Assembly (NCBI GenBank): GCA_022376515.1
Contig: WTXI01000084.1
Span: 79,511 to 143,510 of the forward strand
Source of the DNA: Lactifluus volemus
Lineage: Eukaryota > Basidiomycota > Agaricomycetes > Russulales > Russulaceae
Length of the DNA stretch: 64,000 bases
Direction: 5' to 3'
The notes under the pieces: model-generated
What the model was told of the DNA's origin: nothing
Seen by the model: the letters and a program-made list of their open reading frames with translations, nothing else
Databases searched by the model: none
Part shown: positions 1 to 9,184 of the stretch, one piece after another
Position numbering within the stretch: the stretch's first letter is position 1
How the letters are laid out: the number at the start of each line of letters is the position of its first letter
Translations under genes and position numbers: made by a program

Positions 1-1379
1 TGCATCTGCCTTATTTGTTGTGTGGTAGTTGCTGATGCCATTGTTTCAAGGTTTATCTCCCAGCGATCGAAGGATATGTACCTGACGATATGGTCTGCAC
101 GCTGCGTGCCTTCCTTGACTTTTGTTACCTCGCACGGCGTAACGTTCTTGATTCGGAAAGTCTCAGTCAATTGCGTGAGGCACTGCATCTCTTCCGCCAC
201 CACCGCACTGTCTTCGAAACGACCGGTGTACGCTCCGAGGGACATATCCCCCCCCGCCAGCACTCTATGGAACACTACCCAAAAGCCATCCGTGATTTCG
301 CGGCACTCAATGGTCTGTGCTCGTCGATCTCAGAATCAAAACACATCAAGGCTATCAAGGAACCTTGGCGTCGATCCAATCGATATAATGCATTGGGGCA
401 AATGCTTGCGACAAATCAACGTATCGATAAACTTGCCGCTGCTCGAGTCCACTTTAACGATAGTGGGATGCTGGAGGGTAATATCGTCGACGCTTTGATG
501 TCTGATTCATCTGGTGGGGTTTGTTCTGCAGATCCCTCATTTCCGCACTCATTTTTGTTAAATGCAGCATCTGAGGATGACTTGGTTGGGCCTGTAAGAA
601 ACGAGGCCAAAAGTGATGACTCAGAGTCTGACAATGGGGATATTCCGATTAAATGCACAAGACCTTCGATTTCTCTGTCGGCAAAACCAGTTCGTACGTC
701 CCTCAATCTCTGAACTTATTACATCTAGCAGTACTCACAATCTTTTCAAGAAAGAAACGTTAGTGTATCCGATATTGCTAGACCGCATCATCTCCATACC
801 CTGATCACGGAGTTTCTTGAACAACAAGAGCTCTTGACCCCCATCCCCAATTCGTTTGAACCACTCATTGCCATATATCCTTCTGCCAGGGCAACCTTCT
901 ATGCTCCGAGCGATATCTGTGGTGTTGGCGGGATGCGCAGGGAATTCATCCGGGCTTCATCCACCTGGAGAAAGGGTGTTGGCCGATTTGACACCGTATT
1001 TATCAAGTTGGACAACCAAGAGCGTGGAATGAGAGACCTTGGTGTTGCACGGCTTCAGTTGTTATTTTCCTTCCGTTTCCTCAACACAATTTATCCATGT
1101 GCGCTCATCAATGACTTTCATGTTGTTGGTGATCAACCAGACAGGAATACCGGCATGTGGAAGGTCAAGCGCGCAGTTAATCATCGAAACAGGCGTCCGA
1201 TCTTGCGTGTCATCCACTTGGCCAGTATTATCCGTGCAGCACATCTCATACCTGTTTTCAAAGATACATCGCCCGTCGCTGATGATGAAACTCCTGACAC
1301 TACCCTTGATACTCGCCGCCGTGGACTTTTTTATGTTAATAAATACATAGATCACCATGCATTTGAGATTGCATTCTAG
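1..1379 (+). pseudogene. Plavaka-like DNA transposase remnant, C-terminal part
   Basis: The plus strand encodes the C-terminal half of a transposase of the Plavaka type (a CACTA-like superfamily common in mushrooms). The 90-713 stretch holds the recognisable blocks RHHRTVFETTGVR, SMEHYPKAIRDFAA, SSISESKHIKAIKEPWRRS and RYNALGQMLATNQR. The 834-1379 stretch holds ATFYAPSDICGVGGMRRE, a YPCALINDF block and the terminal YVNKYIDHHAFEIAF, the usual end of these proteins. The two blocks are in the same frame but are separated by a stop at 711-713 and by a linker that matches only after a frame change. The 5' part lies outside the window. No terminal inverted repeat was found. The element is dead. The family call rests on remembered conserved blocks. 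Confidence 0.75.
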
Positions 1380-1669
1380 GATAATGACTACCATAACTAC
1401 ATGTCTCTACACCTCAAAACGTTGAATTGACAATACAAAAGCATCAGTCGACAATCTGGCTCGAGTCGCTCTCCCCGTGCGAAGCGGCACATGGCCATTT
1501 GACACAAATGCTCTTTCACGTCATTCTCAAACACTCGCGCTTTCTTTCCCACAGCAATGTCACCTCCGCCGGCCATATTGTCCTCCATGTTATGAATTCT
1601 GCACTCATCTCCTCTAAGGCTGCCAACTGTACCGACGTCTTCGTCCCGGTCGCATTGGTCGCTCAGTCA
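1380..1669. other. No recognisable gene between transposase and FAS relics
   Basis: Short open frames occur on both strands but none has a domain or an exon-like structure I recognise. The fatty acid synthase homology starts just to the right. Confidence 0.5.
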
Positions 1670-4600
1670 AGGCGATGAATGCCAAGGCAATCCCGTCATA
1701 ACCTACCTTCAACGGCATGGATCAGCCAAGTCGGCACCGATCCCCCTTGCTACCAAATATCATCTTACTTAAAGCGCAAATCCTTCCATCTACCGTGCAC
1801 CAACCACCAACGAACCTTATTCAAAGGTCTCGGGGGACTTTAACCCCATTCACACGAATCCTACTTTTCCTTGTACGCATCATTGCCGATTACGATGCGC
1901 CGCTACTCAGCGCTACATGGAGACTGTCGTGGCCTTGGGCATCCGAGATCGCGTACACAAGGGAGTACACAAATTTCTTGATAGAGGATGACGGAGACTT
2001 ACTTCCTTCTAGTTACAACGTCAATTTCGTCAGAATGGTCCTTCCCAGAGATGAACTCACCGTCGGAATCAAACATACAGCTATGCACAATGGCAACTTT
2101 GTCGTCGGTGTTACCACCATCAACCAGCACGGTGAGAAGGTTCTTGAGGGAACTGCTGAGGTCGCGCAGCCGCCCACTGTCTATGCATTTACCGGCCAAG
2201 TTTCGCAGGAGCAGGGTATGGGTATCGTGCCGTCTGGGCCTCTGCCGACGCACACTTAATCTCTGCCTATGGATTTTCTATTGTGGAAATCGTCCGCGAG
2301 AACCCTAAGACGAAGACCATCCACTTTGGTGGATTCAAGGGCCAAGCCATCCGCGAGCGATATATGGAGATGACCCATAACACGACAGATCGATGGCAAC
2401 ATCAAGAGCCTCCTGTTGTTCGCTGATATACACGTCCGCACCCTTCAACACAACTTCATTCATCAAATTGGTCTTCTTTTCGCTACCCAGTTTGCGCAGC
2501 TTGCCCTTGTCATTATGTCGCATGCTCGAGGATATGCGCTCGAAAGGCTTCATCCAGCATGACACCGCTTTCGCTGGCTACTCGCTGGGTGAGTTCTCTG
2601 CTCTCTCTTCGGTTGCTGATATCTTGCCCAGTTCCCTTCTCGTCGATGTCGTCTTTTACCGCGGCCTGACTATGCAGCGTGCTGTCAAACGTGACGAGCT
2701 AAGCCTCTCGAACTATGCCATGTGTGCCGTCAATCCCAGTCGTGTTAGCCAGACGTTCGATGATGCAGCCCTCCGTGAGGTCGTCGATACTATCTCCAAC
2801 GTTCAGAGACTGCCTATTGGAGATCGTGAATTTCAACGTCGAGGTGCGTCACCATTTTAATGGCTACTGATCGGTACCAAGGCCAACAATATGTCTGTGC
2901 TGGCGAGCCTGTCGCATTGCAAACTTTGACGATCCGTCACGAACGTCCTCAATTATCTCAAGGTGCAGAAGATCGATATCACTAAGGCATGTATCCTTAG
3001 ATTTCTGGCTATTCATTACGCTCACAATCACAGTCCCGCTGACCGAGAAATTTGGCCTCGCTAAAGTTAAGGATATGATGAAGGACTTCGCCAACAACTG
3101 CAACAACCATGCCCTTAAAAAGCAAAAGACCGAAGCTTATATTGTGCTTGAACGCGGTCTCGCCACCATCCCTCTCACAGGCATTGATGTTCCCGTTACC
3201 TCTGGTCTGGCGTCATGCCCTTCCATGCATGTGAGTTTAGTTTCGCTTTTCGCTCTCGCTCAATCTAAGTGACCCTTCAGACCTATCGAAGAAAATACCA
3301 TCTACTCCCAGGGATCTGTCGCTTCATGAAAGTGTCTATATCCCTAACTCAATCGCATCGCCCTTCGCCGTCAACAAAGCCTATGCCGAACTCATCTATA
3401 AACCATACATCATCTCCACGGCTCTCGAAAGTTCTTCGCAAGTGGGATGAAGAACGCTGGGATGCCCCTGAGCAATGGCAGAAGCTCGCCTCAGTTCTGC
3501 TAGTCGAGCTGCTATCTTACCAGTTGCTTCTCCCGTGCGCTGGATCGAAACCCGAGATCTATTCATCGGACAGTACAAGTTTGAGCGCTTCATCGAGATT
3601 GGCCATCCCCAACTCTCACTGGTATGGCCGTACGTACCCTCAAGGCCAAATACGAGGCGAAGGATGACTCAACTAGCGTTGTCCGTCGAGGATTTTGTGC
3701 TTCAAAGCATCAGAAGGAGATCTATTATTAGTTTGAAGGTGAGATTGAGGCAACATCTGAACCAGACGCAGCCAGCGAAACTGCCCTCCAGCACCCTCTT
3801 TCCACTGCCAAACGTGCCAGTCGTGATTTCTACCGCTACTCCAGCTGCCGCTTGTCCTGCTGTTGCCATCGAAGACACCCTGATCTGTGATGTCGACATC
3901 CTTGCTGCGATTGTCTCTCAAAAGTTAAGGAAGCAACTCAGTGAGATCCCTCCCTCCAAGTCTATAAGGGATCTCTGTAACGGCAAGTCGATCCTTCAAA
4001 ATGAGATTATGGGCGACCTTCAGGGCGAATTCTCATCTGCGCCTGACAAGGGCGAGGAGCTGCCGGTCGAGGAACTTGGCGCTTCCCTTGCGTCTGGTCA
4101 CTCCGGCAATCTCAGAAAGTATTCCACTAGTCTCGTGTCGCGTGCCATTGGTGGCAAGATGCCTGGTGGTCTCAATATCTCAAGTGCAAAAGCTCACCTT
4201 TCTAGGAAATGGGGCTTGGTTCCCCAACGCGCCGACGCCGTGCTACTAATTGCTACCACCACGGGAGCCTGCCAAGCGCCTGGGCTCAGAGGCCGAGGGC
4301 AAAGCCTGACGATATTGCGCGTGAGTACGGTGATACCTACATCGATGTTATCCAGCCCGTTTTTGACGCGTCGAAGGCCCGTAACTTCGACTCCCTGTGA
4401 AACTGGGTTTGTCAAGATGCTCTCATGTCCTACGATATTCTCTTCGGCCGTCTCACTACCGTCGACTGTGAGATCACTCATTGCCCGTTGTATCACCATA
4501 ATGAATCACGCAGCCCTGATCTCATTAAATTTATGGAGTTTATGGTCAACTGATGCGACACCTCAAAGGGTGAGACAGACGTAACTTGGTCAAGAACTCC

Positions 4601-5030
4601 TCGACAATTGCCGTGATGTCGTTGGTCAGCCGCTGTTGCATAAGGACGGTGAGGATTTCCTATTAGACCCATATACGCATTTCTCATACACTTCTTTAGT
4701 CACATTCTCCACAGCGTCTCGCGCCGAGATCACTAGAGAAGGATGACATCGTCTCCTCTGGGGTCAACCGGGAGAACGTACGCAAAGCAGAGGCGTATGT
4801 GGAGGAGATGGCCAGTGCCGACTAGACTTCTGGTTCAGTCAACAGTCAAAAGATCCAGGATGACGTCGTCAAACTCTGGAACGCCATCAAGTCTCAATCA
4901 GAGATCAGTGAGAAGCAGAAGGACCGCATCAAGACCCTTTATGCTGTCAACTGCCCGTCAGGTCCGCCATCGCGTCCAGAAATTTCGCGTTCGACCCATC
5001 GTCTCCCGCGTTTCGCGACTTCACATGTGC
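1670..5030 (+). pseudogene. Fatty acid synthase (type I) pseudogene fragment
   Basis: Broken plus-strand homology to fungal type I FAS, in the usual order. At 1673-1760 there is DECQGNP and YLQRHGSAKSAP of the dehydratase region. Near 1830 there is SGDFNPIH, the hot-dog dehydratase signature. At 2030-2240 lies the end of the hot-dog domain and the start of the transferase (EGTAEVAQPPTVYAFTGQ). At 2530-3660 lies the malonyl/palmitoyl transferase with its nucleophile motif AGYSLGEF (usually AGHSLGE). At 3870-4110 is the ACP region (SIRDLCNGKSILQNE, with the phosphopantetheine serine of the GKS motif). At 4110-4990 are alpha-subunit blocks, including SGNLRKYSTSLVSRAIGGK and YIDVIQPVFD. Frameshifts and stops occur throughout. 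Intron-like intervals remain (about 3229-3297, gtgagt to cag), so this is not a processed copy. The ketoreductase and ketosynthase parts are absent. Confidence 0.85.
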
Positions 5031-6846
5031 TTGATTATGACATATCCGAGATCACCGTCGTTGAGCCCTCCTCTCCCTCAAAGGTCCCTTCGTCATCATC
5101 ACCCCCAGGCACCGCCAAGTCAGACACATTCCAAACAACTTCACGAGTCTTGGAGCAGACTTCCACCTCCGCCGTTCCGGGCGTATCTACTTCCCTGTCG
5201 ACGGCGGATGAGAAAGTGACGCTTGATATACGGTGGACCGTACTTTGCGACCTTTTCTTGGTACTCATCGCAGACAGCGTGTATGATGCAAGATCGCGCG
5301 TTCTACTTGAGATGGTCGCCATCTACCTTGGCTTTGGGTGGCTGGACTTTGTCAAGTTTAAACAGAGAGTGTCGGAGGCACTCGAGATTCAGGAGGGCAT
5401 CGAAAACATGGAGCAACGAGAGATTATTGAGAGCCGGCAGAAGTCCTCGCGAAAACGAAGGTACATGATGGTCGGTTTGGCGACGCTCGGTAAGTCTTTT
5501 GTTTCCCTTCGCTCTCGTGATCTATGCCAATTTGGTTTGCCAGGGGGTGGTCTTGTAATCGGATTGTCAGCAGGACTACTCGCACCGGTAATTGGAGCTG
5601 GCCTCGGTGCGGCCTTTACAACCGTCGGCATATCTGGAACAGCTGGCTTCCTCGGCGGCGCAGGCGGTGCTGCGGTCATTACAACTGGAGGCGTTTTGAC
5701 CGGGTCCAGTATAGCCGCCTCAGGCATGGCGCGGAGAACTGGGGCGGTCCGGACATTTGATATGCTGCCATTACACAACAACAAGCGAGTCAACTGCATT
5801 GTCACAGTGCCAGGGTGAGCCCCTGCACCGCGTTCTGGACAGGGCCTCCATTCATTGTTAACCGCTCAATGTCATTTTACGTTAGATTTTTGAATGGGCA
5901 ACTGGACGACCCTCGCTTGCCCTACAGTGTCCTAGACCCCGTTGTAGGGGATGTCTTCAGCGTTCTCTGGGAACCCGAGATGATCCGTGAGACCGGAAGT
6001 GCGCTGCGAATAATGACGGCTAAGGTTCTCTCACAAGTTGGACAGACTGTCCTGGCAGCCACTGCCATGATGGCGCTCATGAGTGCGCTGCAGTGGCCCA
6101 TCAGTAAGCGTGTTCCCTTCTTATTCGCGTCTTTCCTCGTAGATCACGCCACCTCGTACAGTCCTGACCAAATTGGGGTATTTGATCGACAACCCCTGGA
6201 ACAATGCGCTCGATCGGGCCAAAGCGGCAGGCAGCGTCCTTGCGGACATTCTCGTTCAGTGCCACCTCGGCGTCCGACCAATTACACTCATTGGGTTCTC
6301 TCTCGGAGCACGGGTCATCTTCTACGCTCTGCTAGAACTCTCGAAGCAAAAGGCATTCGGTGTCGTACAGGATGTCTTTTTACTGGGAGCAACCCTGTCC
6401 GCTTCCCGAAAGAATTGGTTTCAAGTACGCTCCATCGTTTCGGGTCGCTTCGTAAACGTGTTTGCGCGCAACGATTGGGTATTGAATTACCTTTTCCGTG
6501 CGACAAGTGGCGGTGTCGGGACTGTCGCTGGCCTGCATCCCGTGGAGAATGTTCCAGGGCTAGAGAACGTCGATGTCACTGATAAGATCACAGGACATAC
6601 GAGTTACCGCATGTTCATGCCGCTGATATTGGATCAACTGGGTTTTCCCGTCTCAGCTGACCACTTTATGAGCCTGAGGTGAGAGTCTGGGTTTAATCTG
6701 AGTTTTTCCGGAGTCACTTAGCCTTGCAGGAACCTGATTTTGAAGAAGACCGCATTGTGGTTCGCGAAGGGGAGGAGGTCCCAAAGAAGGGTTGGTTTTC
6801 AACAAGAGGGAAACCGTCCGCACCTGTTGTCTCGATCACCACTTAA
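5027..6846 (+). CDS. DUF726 / TMCO4-like alpha/beta hydrolase (5' end uncertain)
   Basis: Probable exons are 5027-5489, 5544-5814, 5886-6103 and 6162-6678, joined by introns of 54, 71 and 58 bp. The first three junctions keep the frame. The protein has a Ser/Thr/Pro-rich start, a hydrophobic helix near LCDLFLVLIADSVYD, a glycine-rich hydrophobic stretch (GLSAGLLAPVIGAGLGAAF) that looks membrane-associated, and the nucleophile elbow GFSLGARV near 6300. This order matches the DUF726 family (TMCO4; yeast Mil1), membrane-linked predicted lipases or esterases. The next stretch, 6730-6846, reads as a charged tail (EPDFEEDRIVVREGEEVPKK) but is one base out of phase with the donor at 6679, so the 3' end may be broken or mis-modelled. 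The first ATG in frame is at 5312. The upstream frame runs straight into the FAS relic, so the true 5' end may have been lost. Confidence 0.8.
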
Positions 6847-7260
6847 TGTACTTAAATTCTGCTTAAAATGTTCTAAGTTACATGTGTTGCTTAATTGTCA
6901 CTTAAAACATTTGGTTGACTCCTTACCGGTTGTGTCTGTTTTCTTAAATTTCACTTAAAACATCCGGCTGACTGCTTACCAATTGTATCAATTTGCTTAT
7001 TATCACTTAGAACTTTCAGTTATCTTAATCTCCACTCAATGTACTTAAATTCTGCTTAAAATATTTGGTGGACCTCTTAACAGTTGTATCTGTTTGCTTA
7101 ATTTCCACTTAAAACATCTGGTTGATCGCTTACCAGTTGTATCGATTCGCTTAATTATCGCTTAGAACTTTCAGTCCGCTTAATATACTTAAATGTACTT
7201 AATCCTACTTAAAAAGCAATTTTAAGTACTTTTTAAGTGCTTTTTAAGCGAGAATCTTTA
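6838..7260. repeat. CTTAA-rich repeat block with internal direct duplication
   Basis: AT-rich DNA crowded with CTTAA, CTTAAAA and CTTAG words. A segment of about 160-190 bp starting at 6838 is repeated imperfectly from 7029: both copies begin with an AATGTACTTAAATTCTGCTT block and share later blocks such as CACTTAAAACAT and CACTTAGAACTTTCAGT-like words. The stop of the hydrolase tail (ACT TAA) lies in its first bases, and the minus-strand retroelement ORF ends in its other end. Similar CTTAA-rich DNA forms both ends of the TIR element at 12379-13902, so this may be a subterminal relic of a related element. Confidence 0.6.
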
Positions 7261-7792
7261 AGTGACTTTAAGTAGAAATAAGCTGCTTGGACATTTTGCT
7301 GATGAACGAAGCTAGCTGTGGACGTTCCATTGCCATCTGGAACATTGGGTAATTTCCAGTCAGGGAGGATTTCGTTAGGAATCCATCCCACTCCGGGGTG
7401 GACATTCGGTTGAGGTCCATCGGGGGTAGGGGTTCGCATCATTTCGCGCTGTTCCCTTTCGGCTTCCTCGAGGGCCATCACAACGTCATGGGAGATAAGC
7501 GTTTCCACTGCTTCGTCGAACGGGGAAATGGGCTCATCGGGGGTAGTCGGGGGTAGGTCAGGGGTGTTCCCTGGCGGAGTTGTAACGTGGTAGGAAGGGG
7601 AGGGTGGAACTGGAGGGAGGTCGGATTGGTAGGACGGCGCTGGGCTTGTTACGGTTATGCGGGCCGCCCGGCCCATTTCTTACTGTTTTCCGTTTGATTT
7701 TCGACTTGTGTTGTGACCTAGGATCCCTTTCCTTGGCCAGCCCCCTCTGTTCCGCTTCTAGGGGCTGTGCGTCGCCGTTTTGGACGTGTATT

Positions 7793-7917
7793 TGACTCAG
7801 GGATCATGACTCAAATCTTGAGTCAGCGTTCTTGACTCAGATCTTGAGTCAGACGCACTGAGTCAGTTCTTGAGTCATCAGAACTGACTCAGGTCCTTAG
7901 TCAATAGTCTTGACTTC
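7793..7917 (+). promoter_or_regulatory. Ten-site TGA(C/G)TCA array (bZIP/Gcn4-AP-1-type sites)
   Basis: Eight perfect TGACTCA or TGAGTCA heptamers start at 7793, 7807, 7819, 7833, 7845, 7859, 7871 and 7885. Two degenerate copies follow at 7897 (TTAGTCA) and 7911 (TGACTTC). Spacers alternate strictly 7, 5, 7, 5, 7, 5, 7, 5, 7 bp, a 26-bp period. The spacers themselves differ while the sites are kept. The heptamer is the classic binding site of fungal Gcn4/Cpc1-type bZIP factors. The array lies about 50 bp upstream of a TATA-like box inside the LTR. Confidence 0.8.
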
Positions 7918-7966
7918 GCTACTGTACTGTGACCTTTGTAGGATAGTTGGCTGGCCCTCTGTACAC

Positions 7967-7973
7967 ATAAATA
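7967..7973 (+). promoter_or_regulatory. TATA-like box of the solo LTR
   Basis: ATAAATA lies about 50 bp downstream of the TGASTCA array and well inside the LTR, where a U3/R boundary would be expected. It sets the likely plus-strand orientation of the LTR promoter. Confidence 0.45.
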
Positions 7974-9184
7974 GGGCCCTGTAGACGAGCTGAAACCCCA
8001 GCTTCAGCTTCATCTAGAATCGCAGTTCATTGTCTCCTGCTCACACTCGCATCGAGTCTCTTCCTCTCTTCTTGTGAATCCCCTCTTCGTACCTTGATCT
8101 AGGTACTTTGCGCCACGATCAGACATCTGTGAACTTGTTCCATTTCCGTACAACAAGTCCCCAGACGCCTGAACCCTAATACGAATGCGCTGTGAGAAGT
8201 AGTCCCCACTTCTCACCCCGCGTCCGCCCTCGAACCTTAGTTCAACCTCTCACGAGTGTCCTTGGAAGGCGAGCATCTCTTGCATTCCAATTACACTCGC
8301 GCCCGTGTTGCGGTTGAACCTACACATCGTCATTAACCCATCTGCCACCGTCTATCCCTTTTGGGAACGGTAACTCCGACCATCGCGTGCGCCGGTCTGC
8401 TAGTCCGTCTCGCGCGATACAGACACCCAGAGTTCGCACAGTCAAGTCTACTCCACACAGGACCTTGCCTGCGCGTGCTAGAATTGATTATTTGGTGTTG
8501 CTAGTCTTGTCCGACTCGCCACAGCAAATAGCCAACCAGAACGACGCTCACTTCGAGCCACGGTCCCTGCGAACCGTGACAGGGCTTGTCAATATTCGTC
8601 CCAGACGTCGCATCGTTTCTTCTGTGATGTCTGTTCGTGGGCGGAGCATGAGCGGGGGAGGTGACGGGATCCTAGTAGACCCAATGCTGTATCGAGGGTC
8701 TGTACTGCCTAGCCGTCGTAGCGCTTCTTGGAGTGGGAAATTCCACATGTTTGCAGCCTTCAACACGTCCATGGCATGTTCGACCGCCCATCGGAAGTGG
8801 GTAACTGCGTCTTGGTCAGGTAGTGGGTAGGGCAGGTGACCGGTGATTCTCATCGCTGATCGTGTAGGAAGTCTGTGGAAATCCTGAGTGGCACCAATGA
8901 TTGCGGCTTGGTAAGCCATCATGATGTATCTATTGAAGTTTGGTTCGTCTGTGGCATTGAATGCCGCTACTGGCATTCTTTGGCGGTGGATCGGTTCGAG
9001 GGTCCCTCCTTCCGTGACCTCAAGGTCTACGCTGAAGTCGGGGGTGGTGAGAGAGGTAGAGGGGTGTCGGTAGTAGTTGGGGAGGTAGTGGGGGAAGAGG
9101 TGGAAGACATGTTGCTGTAGTTGTGAACTGGTTGGGTGAACGGAGTAGTGGGATGAGGGACGTTTAGTAGAGTGGGGGTTGTAT

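Larger units (their letters stand above)
7647..8581 (+). mobile_element. Solo LTR (935 bp) with 5-bp target duplication GGGCT
   Basis: The sequence begins TGTTACGGTT and ends AACCGTGACA, which are near-perfect inverted ends of the TG...CA type. It is flanked on both sides by GGGCT (7642-7646 and 8582-8586), the 5-bp target duplication expected of LTR retrotransposon integrase. No internal retroelement sequence is attached, so it is a solo LTR left by LTR-LTR recombination. The TATA-like box reads on the plus strand, opposite to the surrounding gypsy ORFs, so this LTR comes from a separate insertion. It interrupts a minus-strand ORF. Confidence 0.85.
7233..9110 (-). pseudogene. Extra ORF downstream of gypsy chromodomain, split by solo LTR
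   Basis: Minus-strand coding sequence lies directly 3' of the gypsy integrase/chromodomain ORF and is probably the element's last ORF. The first candidate ATG is at 9110 and starts a Ser/Thr/Pro-rich stretch that shifts frame near 9050. From 8976 the frame runs through an alpha-helical block (HFRWAVEHAMDVLKAANMW) to 8587. It resumes at 7646 after the solo LTR and ends at 7233 in Pro-rich sequence followed by an acidic helix (DEAVETLISHDVVMALEEA). Removing the LTR and one 5-bp duplication leaves the two halves in the same frame across the junction. I recognise no enzymatic domain. Similar small ORFs follow pol in some mushroom chromoviruses, but that is recollection. Confidence 0.55.

Noticed and set aside
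8387..8830. 147-aa plus-strand frame over the LTR end
   Set aside because: It crosses the LTR boundary and is antisense to the gypsy extra ORF.
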